Both the position numbers and the translations under genes were made by a program. Shown in pieces: positions 1-8,097 of a DNA stretch of 64,000 nucleotides. Position 1 is the stretch's first letter. Each line of letters begins with the position of its first letter. The notes beneath the pieces are model-generated. The model made no database searches. It was not told the DNA's origin and saw only the letters and a list, made by a program, of their open reading frames with translations. Origin of the DNA: G964020055 sp964020055 (GTDB lineage Bacteria > Pseudomonadota > Alphaproteobacteria > WRAU01 > Hepatincolaceae); the NCBI GenBank assembly GCA_964020055.1, contig OZ026533.1, forward strand, positions 372,001 to 436,000. The letters are read 5' to 3'.

Positions 1-1527
1 AGAAATTTTTGTACCTATTTCATTAGTTACAAAAGTTTCATTATTTACATTGTTATTATAATAAATAGTACCTATTTGGTCTGTTACATACATACCATCT
101 GGCGATGTAAAGCCTGTTTCTTGTTTAGCATAAATATTAATATTTTTATTAATATTATGACCTAATAATACTTCATAAGCAGTACTTTCTATAGTATTGT
201 TGTAATTTTTATATATTTTATTCAATGCACCAGATGTTGCAGCTGGTGAATTTTTCCCCCAGTGATCTAAATTATATCTAAATCCTGTTATTAAATATGT
301 ATTTGCTAAAATAAATACTTTATTCAAAGCAAAAAAAGCTAATGTTTCTTTACTGTAATCATATTGATTAGTTGCATTTACAGTTATATGTTGTGTAGTA
401 TATAACCAATCATTACCTATTAATAAATAATTATCTGTATTAGTTGAAGAATTTCCATAATTGTATTTAAATTTTATTTTATTGCCTTTAATAGCGTTTG
501 CAAAACTAGTATTTGTTGTTTTTTTAGTCGTTGGATTTTTTAGCTCTCTTTTTAACCAAGAACCTTCTAGAACGTAAAATTGTTCATCAACTGATAATTT
601 ATCAAAAGAACCTTGATAAATGAAATTATAAATTTTATTTACTCTATCTCTAGGATACAAGTTGCTTGATGCTCGCCAATCAGTAGTAATATTTTTTTCT
701 TGAATAAAACCTGCATATTTACCATCTTCTGAATAATCAGAATACATTAATCCTATTATATTATTATCTGTTATTTTATATTTACTGTAAAATGATATAT
801 ATCTTATTTTACTAGATTCACCTCTAAGATATGCCTTTGAAGTATCATATGAAGCACCAAATTGTAATAAAAGTTTGTTATCAAAAAAAGTTTTACCTAA
901 ATACATTGCTACATTCTGTGTATTGAAAGATCCAACACCAAAAGACAAAAAGTTCAAAGGAGAAAATTTTGTAGAAGTAAATGGAGTTTTGATATGTATT
1001 GATCCTCCTTGGGTTCCGTTACCATAAATAACACTTCCAGAACCTGCTAAAATATCAATACTATCTATAGCTTGTGAAGGAATTATATTATAACCTGGCC
1101 AATAATGAAAAACATCTAATACATTTGTGCTTACCCCGTCTACAAAAATTGAAACGGTTTGTCTAGATTTATCCTGACCTTGACCTCTGATGTCTATTGT
1201 ACCTCTGAAATCTAACCCTGTAACAACTTGAGAAGTTGTTTGTAATATATCTTGTAAACTTCTAGCTCCTGAGTTTTTTATTACATCTAAAGGGATAACA
1301 GTTTTATTTTCCTTGTAATAATCAGCATCATCTGAAGTTTTATTTGCAGTAACTATAATTTTTTCCTCTACTTTTGTTTTCTTTGCTTTTTCAATAGAAG
1401 ATGATTTATTTTTTGACATTTCTAATGACTTGTTAATATCATTTAATGCATTTAATTTTGAGCTGGAATTAAAATAACAAGCAGCTATAAAAATATATAA
1501 ATATTTATAAGTATGAAATTTGGTCAT
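1..1527 (-). CDS. TonB-dependent outer-membrane receptor (partial, C-terminus beyond window)
   Basis: The reading frame stays open for 509 codons from an ATG at 1527 to the window edge, so only the N-terminal part is present. It begins with a signal-peptide-like hydrophobic stretch (residues about 9-26), then a Lys/Ser-rich linker, a TonB-box-like EEKIIVTA segment around residue 54, and a plug domain with typical motifs (IDIRGQG near residue 113; SGSVIYGNGTQGG near residue 163). The rest has the alternating polar/aromatic pattern of a beta-barrel. Such receptors import siderophores, haem or vitamins across the outer membrane using TonB energy. The substrate cannot be read from the sequence; iron or a vitamin such as B12 or thiamine fits the transporters nearby. 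It is divergent from the permease at 1661. No TonB/ExbB/ExbD genes are in the window. Confidence 0.88.
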   Translation of the reverse strand, partial: MTKFHTYKYLYIFIAACYFNSSSKLNALNDINKSLEMSKNKSSSIEKAKKTKVEEKIIVTANKTSDDADYYKENKTVIPLDVIKNSGARSLQDILQTTSQVVTGLDFRGTIDIRGQGQDKSRQTVSIFVDGVSTNVLDVFHYWPGYNIIPSQAIDSIDILAGSGSVIYGNGTQGGSIHIKTPFTSTKFSPLNFLSFGVGSFNTQNVAMYLGKTFFDNKLLLQFGASYDTSKAYLRGESSKIRYISFYSKYKITDNNIIGLMYSDYSEDGKYAGFIQEKNITTDWRASSNLYPRDRVNKIYNFIYQGSFDKLSVDEQFYVLEGSWLKRELKNPTTKKTTNTSFANAIKGNKIKFKYNYGNSSTNTDNYLLIGNDWLYTTQHITVNATNQYDYSKETLAFFALNKVFILANTYLITGFRYNLDHWGKNSPAATSGALNKIYKNYNNTIESTAYEVLLGHNINKNINIYAKQETGFTSPDGMYVTDQIGTIYYNNNVNNETFVTNEIGTKIS

Positions 1528-1660
1528 TATACCTTTATAAGTAGATTCGTTGGCTATAAAAGATTATAGAATAACTTTTGATTGTTATTTTTGATATATA
1601 TGTTAAACAATATCTAACGTTTACATTATACTATATTTAAGATAAAGGAGATATGATAAT

Positions 1661-3049
1661 ATGCAAAAAGATTTACTAGAACCCAAATATGGTTTAATTA
1701 CTACTATTTCTATGGTTGTGGGCTCTGTGATTGGAGTTGGAATTTTTCTTAGAGCACCGCAAATGGCGCTTGCTTCTGGAGGAAATACAACCGCTATATT
1801 AGTAGCATGGCTTGTTAGTATCATCATGGTAATTCCTATTGTAATAATTGTCTCTGAAACCGCTTCTACCTTAAATGAATCTGGTGGCTTACAAATATTA
1901 GGTGAAAAAACTTGGGGAAAAAGAACAGGTTTTGCTATGGGCTGGACACAAACTTTTTTTTATATTCCAACTAATATTGTCATCATACTTTACCTTGCTG
2001 CAGATTATGTGTGCAACGTTATAGGTATCCACAACCCTAGTCAAGAAATGATTTTAATTATAGCTATATTACTAGGGGTAGTACTATTTGTAATTAACCT
2101 TTCATCACCTAAACTAGGGGGGTATGTACAAATCATTGCTACTTTTGTTAAAGTAATTCCTTTGATTTTAATTGCTATATTAGGTTTCATGTATCATGGC
2201 GATATGCTATCAAATTTAGGATTAGATAATAATTTGAATGATGCACTTAATAATAATTTAAGTAAATCTTTTATAGAGCAAGTGGCTGCAGTTTTACCAA
2301 TGGCATTATTTTCTTTAGAAGGTTGGATTTTCTTATGTGTTATTACTAAAGAAGTTAAAAACCCTAGTAAAAATATTCCAATTTCAAGTATAGGAGGAAT
2401 GTTACTAGTAGCTGCATTATATGTACTATTTACTATGGGCTCTTTCCAAGTAGCAACACCAGGAGCATTAGCAACAAATGGTGCAAATTTAATAGATATA
2501 GCCAATTTATTATTAGGTAAATTCTTTGCTAGTATTATCAATGCATTTGTACTTATTTCAGCATTTGGCGTTGCAAATGGAAATGTTTTAGCATTAATTA
2601 GAGCTCCTTATTCTTTATCTAAAAGTAGAACTTTTTTTGGTTCTAAATATTTAGAAAGAATAACTAAGAAAAATAATGTTCCTATGTATGCTGGTATATT
2701 ATCTATGATTTTAGTTGCCTTATACTTCATAATCCCTTACATGCTATATAAATCAGAAGGAGGAACAGTATATAGCATGTTGATTGATTGTGCAGTTATG
2801 ATTTTCTTTGTATATTATGCAATGATATGCGTAGGGACTGTAAAATTAAGATATCAAAATACAAAACCTAAAAAAGGTTTTAAAGCTCCTTTCATTTGGG
2901 GATTATTAATTGTAGCTTTAGCTGGATGTTTTTACGCACTTTTTGGTCTTATAGTTTCATATTCGAATAATTTAATGGCTACAGTGATTTTTGCAATAGC
3001 TAATTTATCAGGCTTTGTGTTATACTCTCTAACAACAAATAAACAATAA
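1661..3049 (+). CDS. APC-superfamily amino-acid permease (first of tandem pair)
   Basis: A 462-residue protein with about 12 hydrophobic segments. The N-terminal motif SVIGVGIFLRAP matches the unwound TM1 region (GxGIF) of APC-superfamily amino-acid transporters. A good ribosome site (AAAGGAG) lies about 10 bases before the ATG. The gene is followed after 24 bases by a clear paralogue with the same TM1 motif and the same TM6 signature (FSLEGWI), so the pair arose by tandem duplication. It should sit in the inner membrane and move one or a few amino acids by proton symport or exchange. Substrate is not predictable; an antiporter of the AdiC/CadB type is also possible. Confidence 0.87.
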   Translation: MQKDLLEPKYGLITTISMVVGSVIGVGIFLRAPQMALASGGNTTAILVAWLVSIIMVIPIVIIVSETASTLNESGGLQILGEKTWGKRTGFAMGWTQTFFYIPTNIVIILYLAADYVCNVIGIHNPSQEMILIIAILLGVVLFVINLSSPKLGGYVQIIATFVKVIPLILIAILGFMYHGDMLSNLGLDNNLNDALNNNLSKSFIEQVAAVLPMALFSLEGWIFLCVITKEVKNPSKNIPISSIGGMLLVAALYVLFTMGSFQVATPGALATNGANLIDIANLLLGKFFASIINAFVLISAFGVANGNVLALIRAPYSLSKSRTFFGSKYLERITKKNNVPMYAGILSMILVALYFIIPYMLYKSEGGTVYSMLIDCAVMIFFVYYAMICVGTVKLRYQNTKPKKGFKAPFIWGLLIVALAGCFYALFGLIVSYSNNLMATVIFAIANLSGFVLYSLTTNKQ

Positions 3050-3073
3050 AATGAATGAAAGGATTCAAATAAA

Positions 3074-4465
3074 ATGTCTGAGGAATTAAAACAAAAATAC
3101 GGTTTTTTTACCGTTTTAACCTTATTTATGGGTACGATGATTGGGGTTGGTATCTTTTTAAGAGCTAACAATCTTGCTTTAGCATCAGGAGGGGATACTT
3201 TAGCTGTCATAACTGCATGGATTGTTACTGCATGCATAATTTTACCAACTGTGCTTATAATTCTTGAGATAGCAACTTTAAGCTCAAAAGCCGGGGGAAT
3301 ACAAGGTTATATGGAGGATTTATGGGGGAAAAGAATGGGCTTTACAGTTGGTATAAGCCAATCTTTCTTTTATTTACCTGCAATTTTTGTTTTAGTTAAT
3401 TTATTGATTGCTGTTTTTACTATTAAAGTTTTTAATATAGAAATTCATAGCGGAATTATTATTATTATAGCTTCTATATCTGCTTTATGTTTGTTATTAA
3501 TAAATTTATTTGCTGCTACTTTTGCAGGTAAGATACAAATCATATCTACAGCTATTAAGTTACTTCCTATTGTTTTGATAATAATATTTGGATTTTTATA
3601 TTCTGGTGATCCTTTGAATGCTGTTGGAACAGATGTAAAAAAAGCAGCAGACTTTATTTCTAATTCTCATAATAGTTTTATAACTAAAGTTGCTACTATG
3701 TTAGTAATTACTTTTTTCTCTTTAGAAGGTTGGATTATTGTTTGTGTATTATCTAAAGAAGTAAAAAATGTTAAAAAAACTTTACCTCTTGCTATGATAA
3801 TTGGATTGTCACTTACTATTTTAATATACATTTTATTTTCAAGTGCAATGTTCCAAGTTGCAACTCAAGAAAGTTTAGCAACAGATGGTTCAAGTGCTAC
3901 TAATGTAGCTTCTGTACTATTTGGAAACAAATTTGGTAGTATAATAAATATATTTGTTTTAATTTCTGCATTAGGAGTTGGTAATTCAGTTGCTATGGCA
4001 TTTTTGAGAGCTCCATATTCAGTTGCAAAAAGCAGAAGTTTTCCAGGTTCTAAATGGTTAGAAAAAATTAACCCAAAATTAGAAATGCCTTTAAATTCTG
4101 CTATTATAGCTATTATGATAATTGCAGCATACATGCTACTTATTATAATTGCTGGTCATTTAGATACTCCTTTAGACTTCTTTGAGCCTGTAGCAGATAG
4201 TACTATATTATTATTTTTATGCTACTACATGTTAACTTGTATTGGGGTTGTTAAATTGAGAATTCAAAAACCTAATTTAGAAAGACCTTTCAAAACTCCT
4301 ATGATTTGGATTTTTGTAATACTAGCTGTATTAGGTTGTATGTTTGCATTATATGGTTTAGGATCTTTGTATGTGAATAAACTTAATATAGTTATTATAA
4401 CTATTTTGTGTTCTCTTTGTGGTTTAGTATTATTTTCATTAACTAAAGAAAAACAAGAAAACTAA
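3074..4465 (+). CDS. APC-superfamily amino-acid permease (second of tandem pair)
   Basis: A 463-residue polytopic protein with the APC TM1 motif (TMIGVGIFLRANN) and TM6 FSLEGWI. It is a diverged paralogue of the gene immediately upstream and most likely co-transcribed with it, since the gap is 24 bases with AAAGGA before the ATG. A strong hairpin terminator follows at 4491. Divergence between the two copies is considerable, suggesting different substrates rather than a recent dosage duplication; this is inference. Confidence 0.87.
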   Translation: MSEELKQKYGFFTVLTLFMGTMIGVGIFLRANNLALASGGDTLAVITAWIVTACIILPTVLIILEIATLSSKAGGIQGYMEDLWGKRMGFTVGISQSFFYLPAIFVLVNLLIAVFTIKVFNIEIHSGIIIIIASISALCLLLINLFAATFAGKIQIISTAIKLLPIVLIIIFGFLYSGDPLNAVGTDVKKAADFISNSHNSFITKVATMLVITFFSLEGWIIVCVLSKEVKNVKKTLPLAMIIGLSLTILIYILFSSAMFQVATQESLATDGSSATNVASVLFGNKFGSIINIFVLISALGVGNSVAMAFLRAPYSVAKSRSFPGSKWLEKINPKLEMPLNSAIIAIMIIAAYMLLIIIAGHLDTPLDFFEPVADSTILLFLCYYMLTCIGVVKLRIQKPNLERPFKTPMIWIFVILAVLGCMFALYGLGSLYVNKLNIVIITILCSLCGLVLFSLTKEKQEN

Positions 4466-4490
4466 AATCAGATTTTTAATTTTATAATTA

Positions 4491-4519
4491 AAAGGACCTA
4501 GCAAATTACTAGGTCCTTT
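4491..4519. terminator. Bidirectional intrinsic terminator between converging genes
   Basis: Perfect 11-bp stem (AAAGGACCTAG / CTAGGTCCTTT) with a 7-base loop, followed by a T run on the plus strand and TTTT on the minus strand. It sits between the permease ending at 4465 and the convergent POT gene ending at 4551, so it can serve both. Confidence 0.9.
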
Positions 4520-4550
4520 TTTTACGAAATTTTGACATGTAAAAATATTA

Positions 4551-5939
4551 TTAATGATACTTTCTATGCTTATAAGTTTTAGCAACAGGTATAAATATTA
4601 TTCCTAGTACAAAAATGAAACCTGCAAAAAACATAAAAAATGTTCCTCCTGAAAAAATATTTAGTTGATCTATAATTGCAACAATTATATTACCAAAGAA
4701 AATAGTTAAGAAAAACAATGACATAATAGTAGAATTCATACTTTTAGGTGCTTGAGAATATGCAAATTCTAAGCCTGTTATAGATACTAAAATTTCACCT
4801 GCTACAATTAAAATATATGGTAGAATTTGCCATACTATATGTAATTTAATACCTGAATCTATTATATATTGAAATACACCAACTGTTATAAATGATAGTG
4901 ATGATATAATAATTCCTATTCCTATTTTTCGTAAGGGAGTGAGAATACAAATATACTTATTCATTAATGGATAAATATACATATTAAAAAGTGGTATCAT
5001 TATTAAAACTAATAATGGATTTAAAAATGGAACAAAATCTGGTGCTACTGTGTAACCAAAAAAGTTTTTATTCATTTGATCTGCTTGGGTAATCCAACTA
5101 GAACCTTGTTGATCAAATAATCCCCAGAACATTATAAAAAATAAAAATATTTTTATAATTTGTAACAAATTAAATGCAATATCAATTTCTTCTTTTGAAT
5201 ATTTGCCTGTAATTAAAGCAGACTCTAAAAAAGTAGTAGCATTTTTAGGTTTATCTTTTAAATTTATAAGAGCGTGATAATATAACTTGAATAATTTAAG
5301 TTTATTTTCTGGTTTATCTATTTTTATTTCTACATAATATTTTTTACCTAATATTAAAATAATGACTGATACTATCATTAATACTGCTGGAATTGTAAAC
5401 GCAATTTTTGGACCATAAATATCACGTGTGATAGGAGTTATAATTGTAGAAAATAAAGATCCAAAATTTATCATAAAATAAAAAACACTGAATAATTTAG
5501 CTTTTATTTCATTATAATTAATATCTTTGTGGTCTAGTTGATCTGCAACAAAAACTGAAATACAAGGTTTGATCCCACCTGATCCTAAAGCAATTAACGA
5601 AAGTCCAATTAATAATCCATCAAAACTTTGAACGTATGAAAGAGTAAGTAAACCAACAATATAAATTATAGAAAAAGATATAATTACTTTATATTTACCT
5701 AGCCATCTATCTGCTAAGTATGCTCCAACTAAGGGAGTAAAGAATAAAGCAGCACTAAAATAATGGTAAATTGCTTCTGATATATGAATTTCTAATTTTA
5801 TCGTATGAACCATATAAATTACCAATATTGCTCTCATTCCATAAAAAGCAAATCTTTCTGCAGCTTCATTCCATAATATATACTTAACTTGTTTAGGATA
5901 ATCTGTACAAAGCACTTTATTTAATATTTTCTTGAACAT
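4551..5939 (-). CDS. POT/PTR2-family proton-dependent oligopeptide transporter
   Basis: A 462-residue protein with about 12-14 transmembrane segments. Near the N-terminus it carries the POT signature EAAERFAFYGMRAI, which includes the ExxER motif needed for proton coupling, followed by the second conserved region around residues 75-120. It imports di- and tripeptides (Dtp/Ptr2 family) across the inner membrane with protons. Together with aminopeptidase N (8098) and the amino-acid permeases it suggests that the cell feeds on host peptides. It is transcribed alone and has its own promoter region upstream of 5939. Which Dtp subtype cannot be said. Confidence 0.9.
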   Translation of the reverse strand: MFKKILNKVLCTDYPKQVKYILWNEAAERFAFYGMRAILVIYMVHTIKLEIHISEAIYHYFSAALFFTPLVGAYLADRWLGKYKVIISFSIIYIVGLLTLSYVQSFDGLLIGLSLIALGSGGIKPCISVFVADQLDHKDINYNEIKAKLFSVFYFMINFGSLFSTIITPITRDIYGPKIAFTIPAVLMIVSVIILILGKKYYVEIKIDKPENKLKLFKLYYHALINLKDKPKNATTFLESALITGKYSKEEIDIAFNLLQIIKIFLFFIMFWGLFDQQGSSWITQADQMNKNFFGYTVAPDFVPFLNPLLVLIMIPLFNMYIYPLMNKYICILTPLRKIGIGIIISSLSFITVGVFQYIIDSGIKLHIVWQILPYILIVAGEILVSITGLEFAYSQAPKSMNSTIMSLFFLTIFFGNIIVAIIDQLNIFSGGTFFMFFAGFIFVLGIIFIPVAKTYKHRKYH

Positions 5940-6276
5940 AAATACACCTTTTTGTTAAATCATTTATTTTGTAATATTTGCAATAAAGCGTTAAATTATA
6001 TAACAAAAAGCATATTTTTTCAATCTACATATGCGAAATATATTAATGATGATTTAAATACATCAACGTGGGTAAAACAAGTATTTTTGATTGAAAATAG
6101 TATTTTAATAGTTCTAAACAAATGATTTTCTTTTAGATAAAATAGTAAACAAATGAAAGAGAACTTTTTCAAAAATTTAAAGTATAGTATGATAAAACCT
6201 CTAATTATATAAAAATTATTATTTATATAACTAGAGGTTTTAAGTAATTAAATAACAAGAATATGATTATATATTA
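5940..6276. other. Intergenic region between POT transporter and guaC
   Basis: 337 bases without a supported gene. It holds the promoter region of the POT gene (minus strand, near 5940-6000) and the terminator of guaC at 6194-6241. A plus-strand frame is open from about 5952 to 6125 with protein-like composition but has no ribosome site or recognisable family; I do not call it a gene. Confidence 0.6.
6194..6241 (-). terminator. Intrinsic terminator of guaC
   Basis: A 20-bp stem with one mismatch (AAAACCTCTA... / ...TAGAGGTTTT) and an 8-base loop, placed 36 bases beyond the guaC stop, ending in TTTT on the minus strand. The long A/T-rich stem would also work on the plus strand. Confidence 0.8.
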
Positions 6277-7305
6277 TTATTTTCCTCTATATTTCCCATG
6301 AGCTATGTTTTCAAATTTTGCACTTGAAGATATTTTTACAAATTCAGCTTTATTTTGGAATTCTACTAAATTTGATGCTCCCACATAAGTAAATGCAGAA
6401 CGTAAACCACCCGAAATATTTTGTAAAATATTTTTAACTGGTCCTTTATATGGTACTAAAAAACTATCTCCTTCAAAAGTACGCCATGAAGCTACTTTTT
6501 TTTGTGCTTCATAAGATTCTTGTGATGCCGAACCTCTGTATTTTTTAAATTTGTTACCATTTTCATCATCTATTATTTCTCCATAAGCTTCATCTGTTCC
6601 AGCAAGCATAGCACCAAGCATAACTAATTTTGCTCCAGCTGCTAAAGCTTTTGATATGTCACCAGGAGTTTTCTTACCACCGTCAGAAATAATATACGAT
6701 GTTGGATTCTTTTTAACACAATCTATAACAGCAGATAATTGAGGAACACCACAGCCTGTTTGTGTTCTTGTTAAACAAGCAGAGCCACCACCAATACCAA
6801 CTTTAAATGCTATAGGCTCAGTTTTAACTAATTTTTTGAAATCTGCTATTGATTCACCAGTTGCAAAATTTCCAACCATCACAGCTACATCTTTGAATTT
6901 TTCTACAATTTTATTATACTGCTCTACAACTGTAATTTGTGCTCCATGTGCTACATCTATACATAAATATCGTAATCCAGCTTCAATAAGGGCACATGCT
7001 CTTTCAAATTCTTGTTCTCCTAAACCAATTGAACCTACAGTTTGGGAATTATTAGATAAAATATGCTTTACATCTTCAGCATTTTTTTCTATAGATAAGA
7101 ACCTTGGTAAACAAGATATTGCTCCTTGAGCATACATAGCAATTGCCATTTCTCTACTTGTAACTGTATCCATATTGGCAGATATAACAGGAATATTTAT
7201 TTTTAAATCACCGATATTAGTTGATAAATCAACATCTTTTCTACTAATTATTGTAGAAATTTTTGGTTTAATTAATACATCGTCAAATGTAAAAGTATTT
7301 TCCAT
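6277..7305 (-). CDS. guaC: GMP reductase
   Basis: A 342-residue TIM-barrel enzyme of the IMPDH/GMPR family. It starts with the typical TFDDVLIKP, contains SANMDTV, and has the catalytic loop GIGGGSACLTRTQTGCG with the nucleophile Cys near residue 177. There are no CBS domains, which, together with the length, favours GMP reductase (NADPH-dependent deamination of GMP to IMP) over IMP dehydrogenase. It therefore serves purine interconversion from salvaged guanine nucleotides. Single gene with its own terminator. A CBS-less IMP dehydrogenase is the main alternative. Confidence 0.85.
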   Translation of the reverse strand: MENTFTFDDVLIKPKISTIISRKDVDLSTNIGDLKINIPVISANMDTVTSREMAIAMYAQGAISCLPRFLSIEKNAEDVKHILSNNSQTVGSIGLGEQEFERACALIEAGLRYLCIDVAHGAQITVVEQYNKIVEKFKDVAVMVGNFATGESIADFKKLVKTEPIAFKVGIGGGSACLTRTQTGCGVPQLSAVIDCVKKNPTSYIISDGGKKTPGDISKALAAGAKLVMLGAMLAGTDEAYGEIIDDENGNKFKKYRGSASQESYEAQKKVASWRTFEGDSFLVPYKGPVKNILQNISGGLRSAFTYVGASNLVEFQNKAEFVKISSSAKFENIAHGKYRGK

Positions 7306-7502
7306 AGCACTTCCAAATTTATTTTATTGTTTTGTCATAAAACTAATATCAATATAACAAAAGAAACATTTTAACATAAATAATGAAAAGTAATAAGCAT
7401 TAATATACTTAAATTTTGTATAATAATAGACTGGATTATTAAATATGTTATATTCTATACGAGTAAAATACACTTAAGTATTATTTAATAATTCGAGATA
7501 AG

Positions 7503-7796
7503 ATGAAGGTTTATATAATTATTAGTTTTATGGTTTTTAGTTTGATATCTTGTACTAAGGTTTCTTTATATGAACCTAATAAATATAAAATTAATTCTTA
7601 TGAATATATTAATGGAGTAGATTTAACAAAACAATTTACTATATGTTCTTCGCATTTTTCAAAAGAAATTGATATAATTTATAAAGCAAATTTGCTATGT
7701 TCAAAAATAAGAAAAAAAGCAATTTTTATTGATAAAACATATTTTTATTCTTGCTATTTTAGTCAACCTGTAGCAAATAATTATGTTTGTCAGTAG
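7503..7796 (+). CDS. Small predicted lipoprotein
   Basis: A 97-residue protein with a Lys at position 2, a hydrophobic stretch and a lipobox-like FSLISC (Cys 17), so probably lipidated after signal peptidase II cleavage. The mature part has five more cysteines and many Tyr/Lys. No family recognised. A GAGATAAG ribosome site precedes the ATG. It is followed after 46 bases by the ferredoxin gene; no functional link is evident. Confidence 0.6.
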   Translation: MKVYIIISFMVFSLISCTKVSLYEPNKYKINSYEYINGVDLTKQFTICSSHFSKEIDIIYKANLLCSKIRKKAIFIDKTYFYSCYFSQPVANNYVCQ

Positions 7797-7842
7797 TGTT
7801 GTTATATTTTTATTAACATAGTATTATTATGGAGGTACAGAT

Positions 7843-8088
7843 ATGGCTTTGAAGATTACAGATGAATGCACAAACTGTGCTGCTTGTGAACCAGAATGCC
7901 CAAATGGTGCTATAACACAAGGAGATGAAATATTTGAAATCAATCCTAATTTATGTAATGAATGTGTTGGTTCTTATGATGAATCTCAATGTGTAGCTGT
8001 GTGTCCTGCTGATTGTATTCCATTATCTTTTTTCGAAACAAAAGAAGAATTACTTGAAAAATATAAAATAATACATGGTAAAAAATAA
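7843..8088 (+). CDS. 2[4Fe-4S] ferredoxin, YfhL/Allochromatium type
   Basis: An 81-residue ferredoxin. First cluster motif CTNCAACEPECP; second cluster with the long inter-cysteine loop CNEC-8 residues-CVAVCP and an extra C-terminal cysteine, the arrangement that defines the YfhL/Alvin subgroup of 2[4Fe-4S] ferredoxins. A C-terminal helix rich in Lys/Glu follows, also typical. It is a small cytosolic low-potential electron carrier. GGAGG lies just upstream of the ATG. The next gene (pepN) starts 10 bases after the stop, so the two may be co-transcribed although not functionally related. Confidence 0.9.
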   Translation: MALKITDECTNCAACEPECPNGAITQGDEIFEINPNLCNECVGSYDESQCVAVCPADCIPLSFFETKEELLEKYKIIHGKK

Positions 8089-8097
8089 GGAATTTTA

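Noticed and set aside
5952..6125. Plus-strand frame open for 57 codons upstream of the POT gene, with plausible protein composition
   Set aside because: No ribosome site, no usual start apart from a TTG, overlaps the POT promoter region on the other strand, and no recognisable motif. Kept only as a possible relic.
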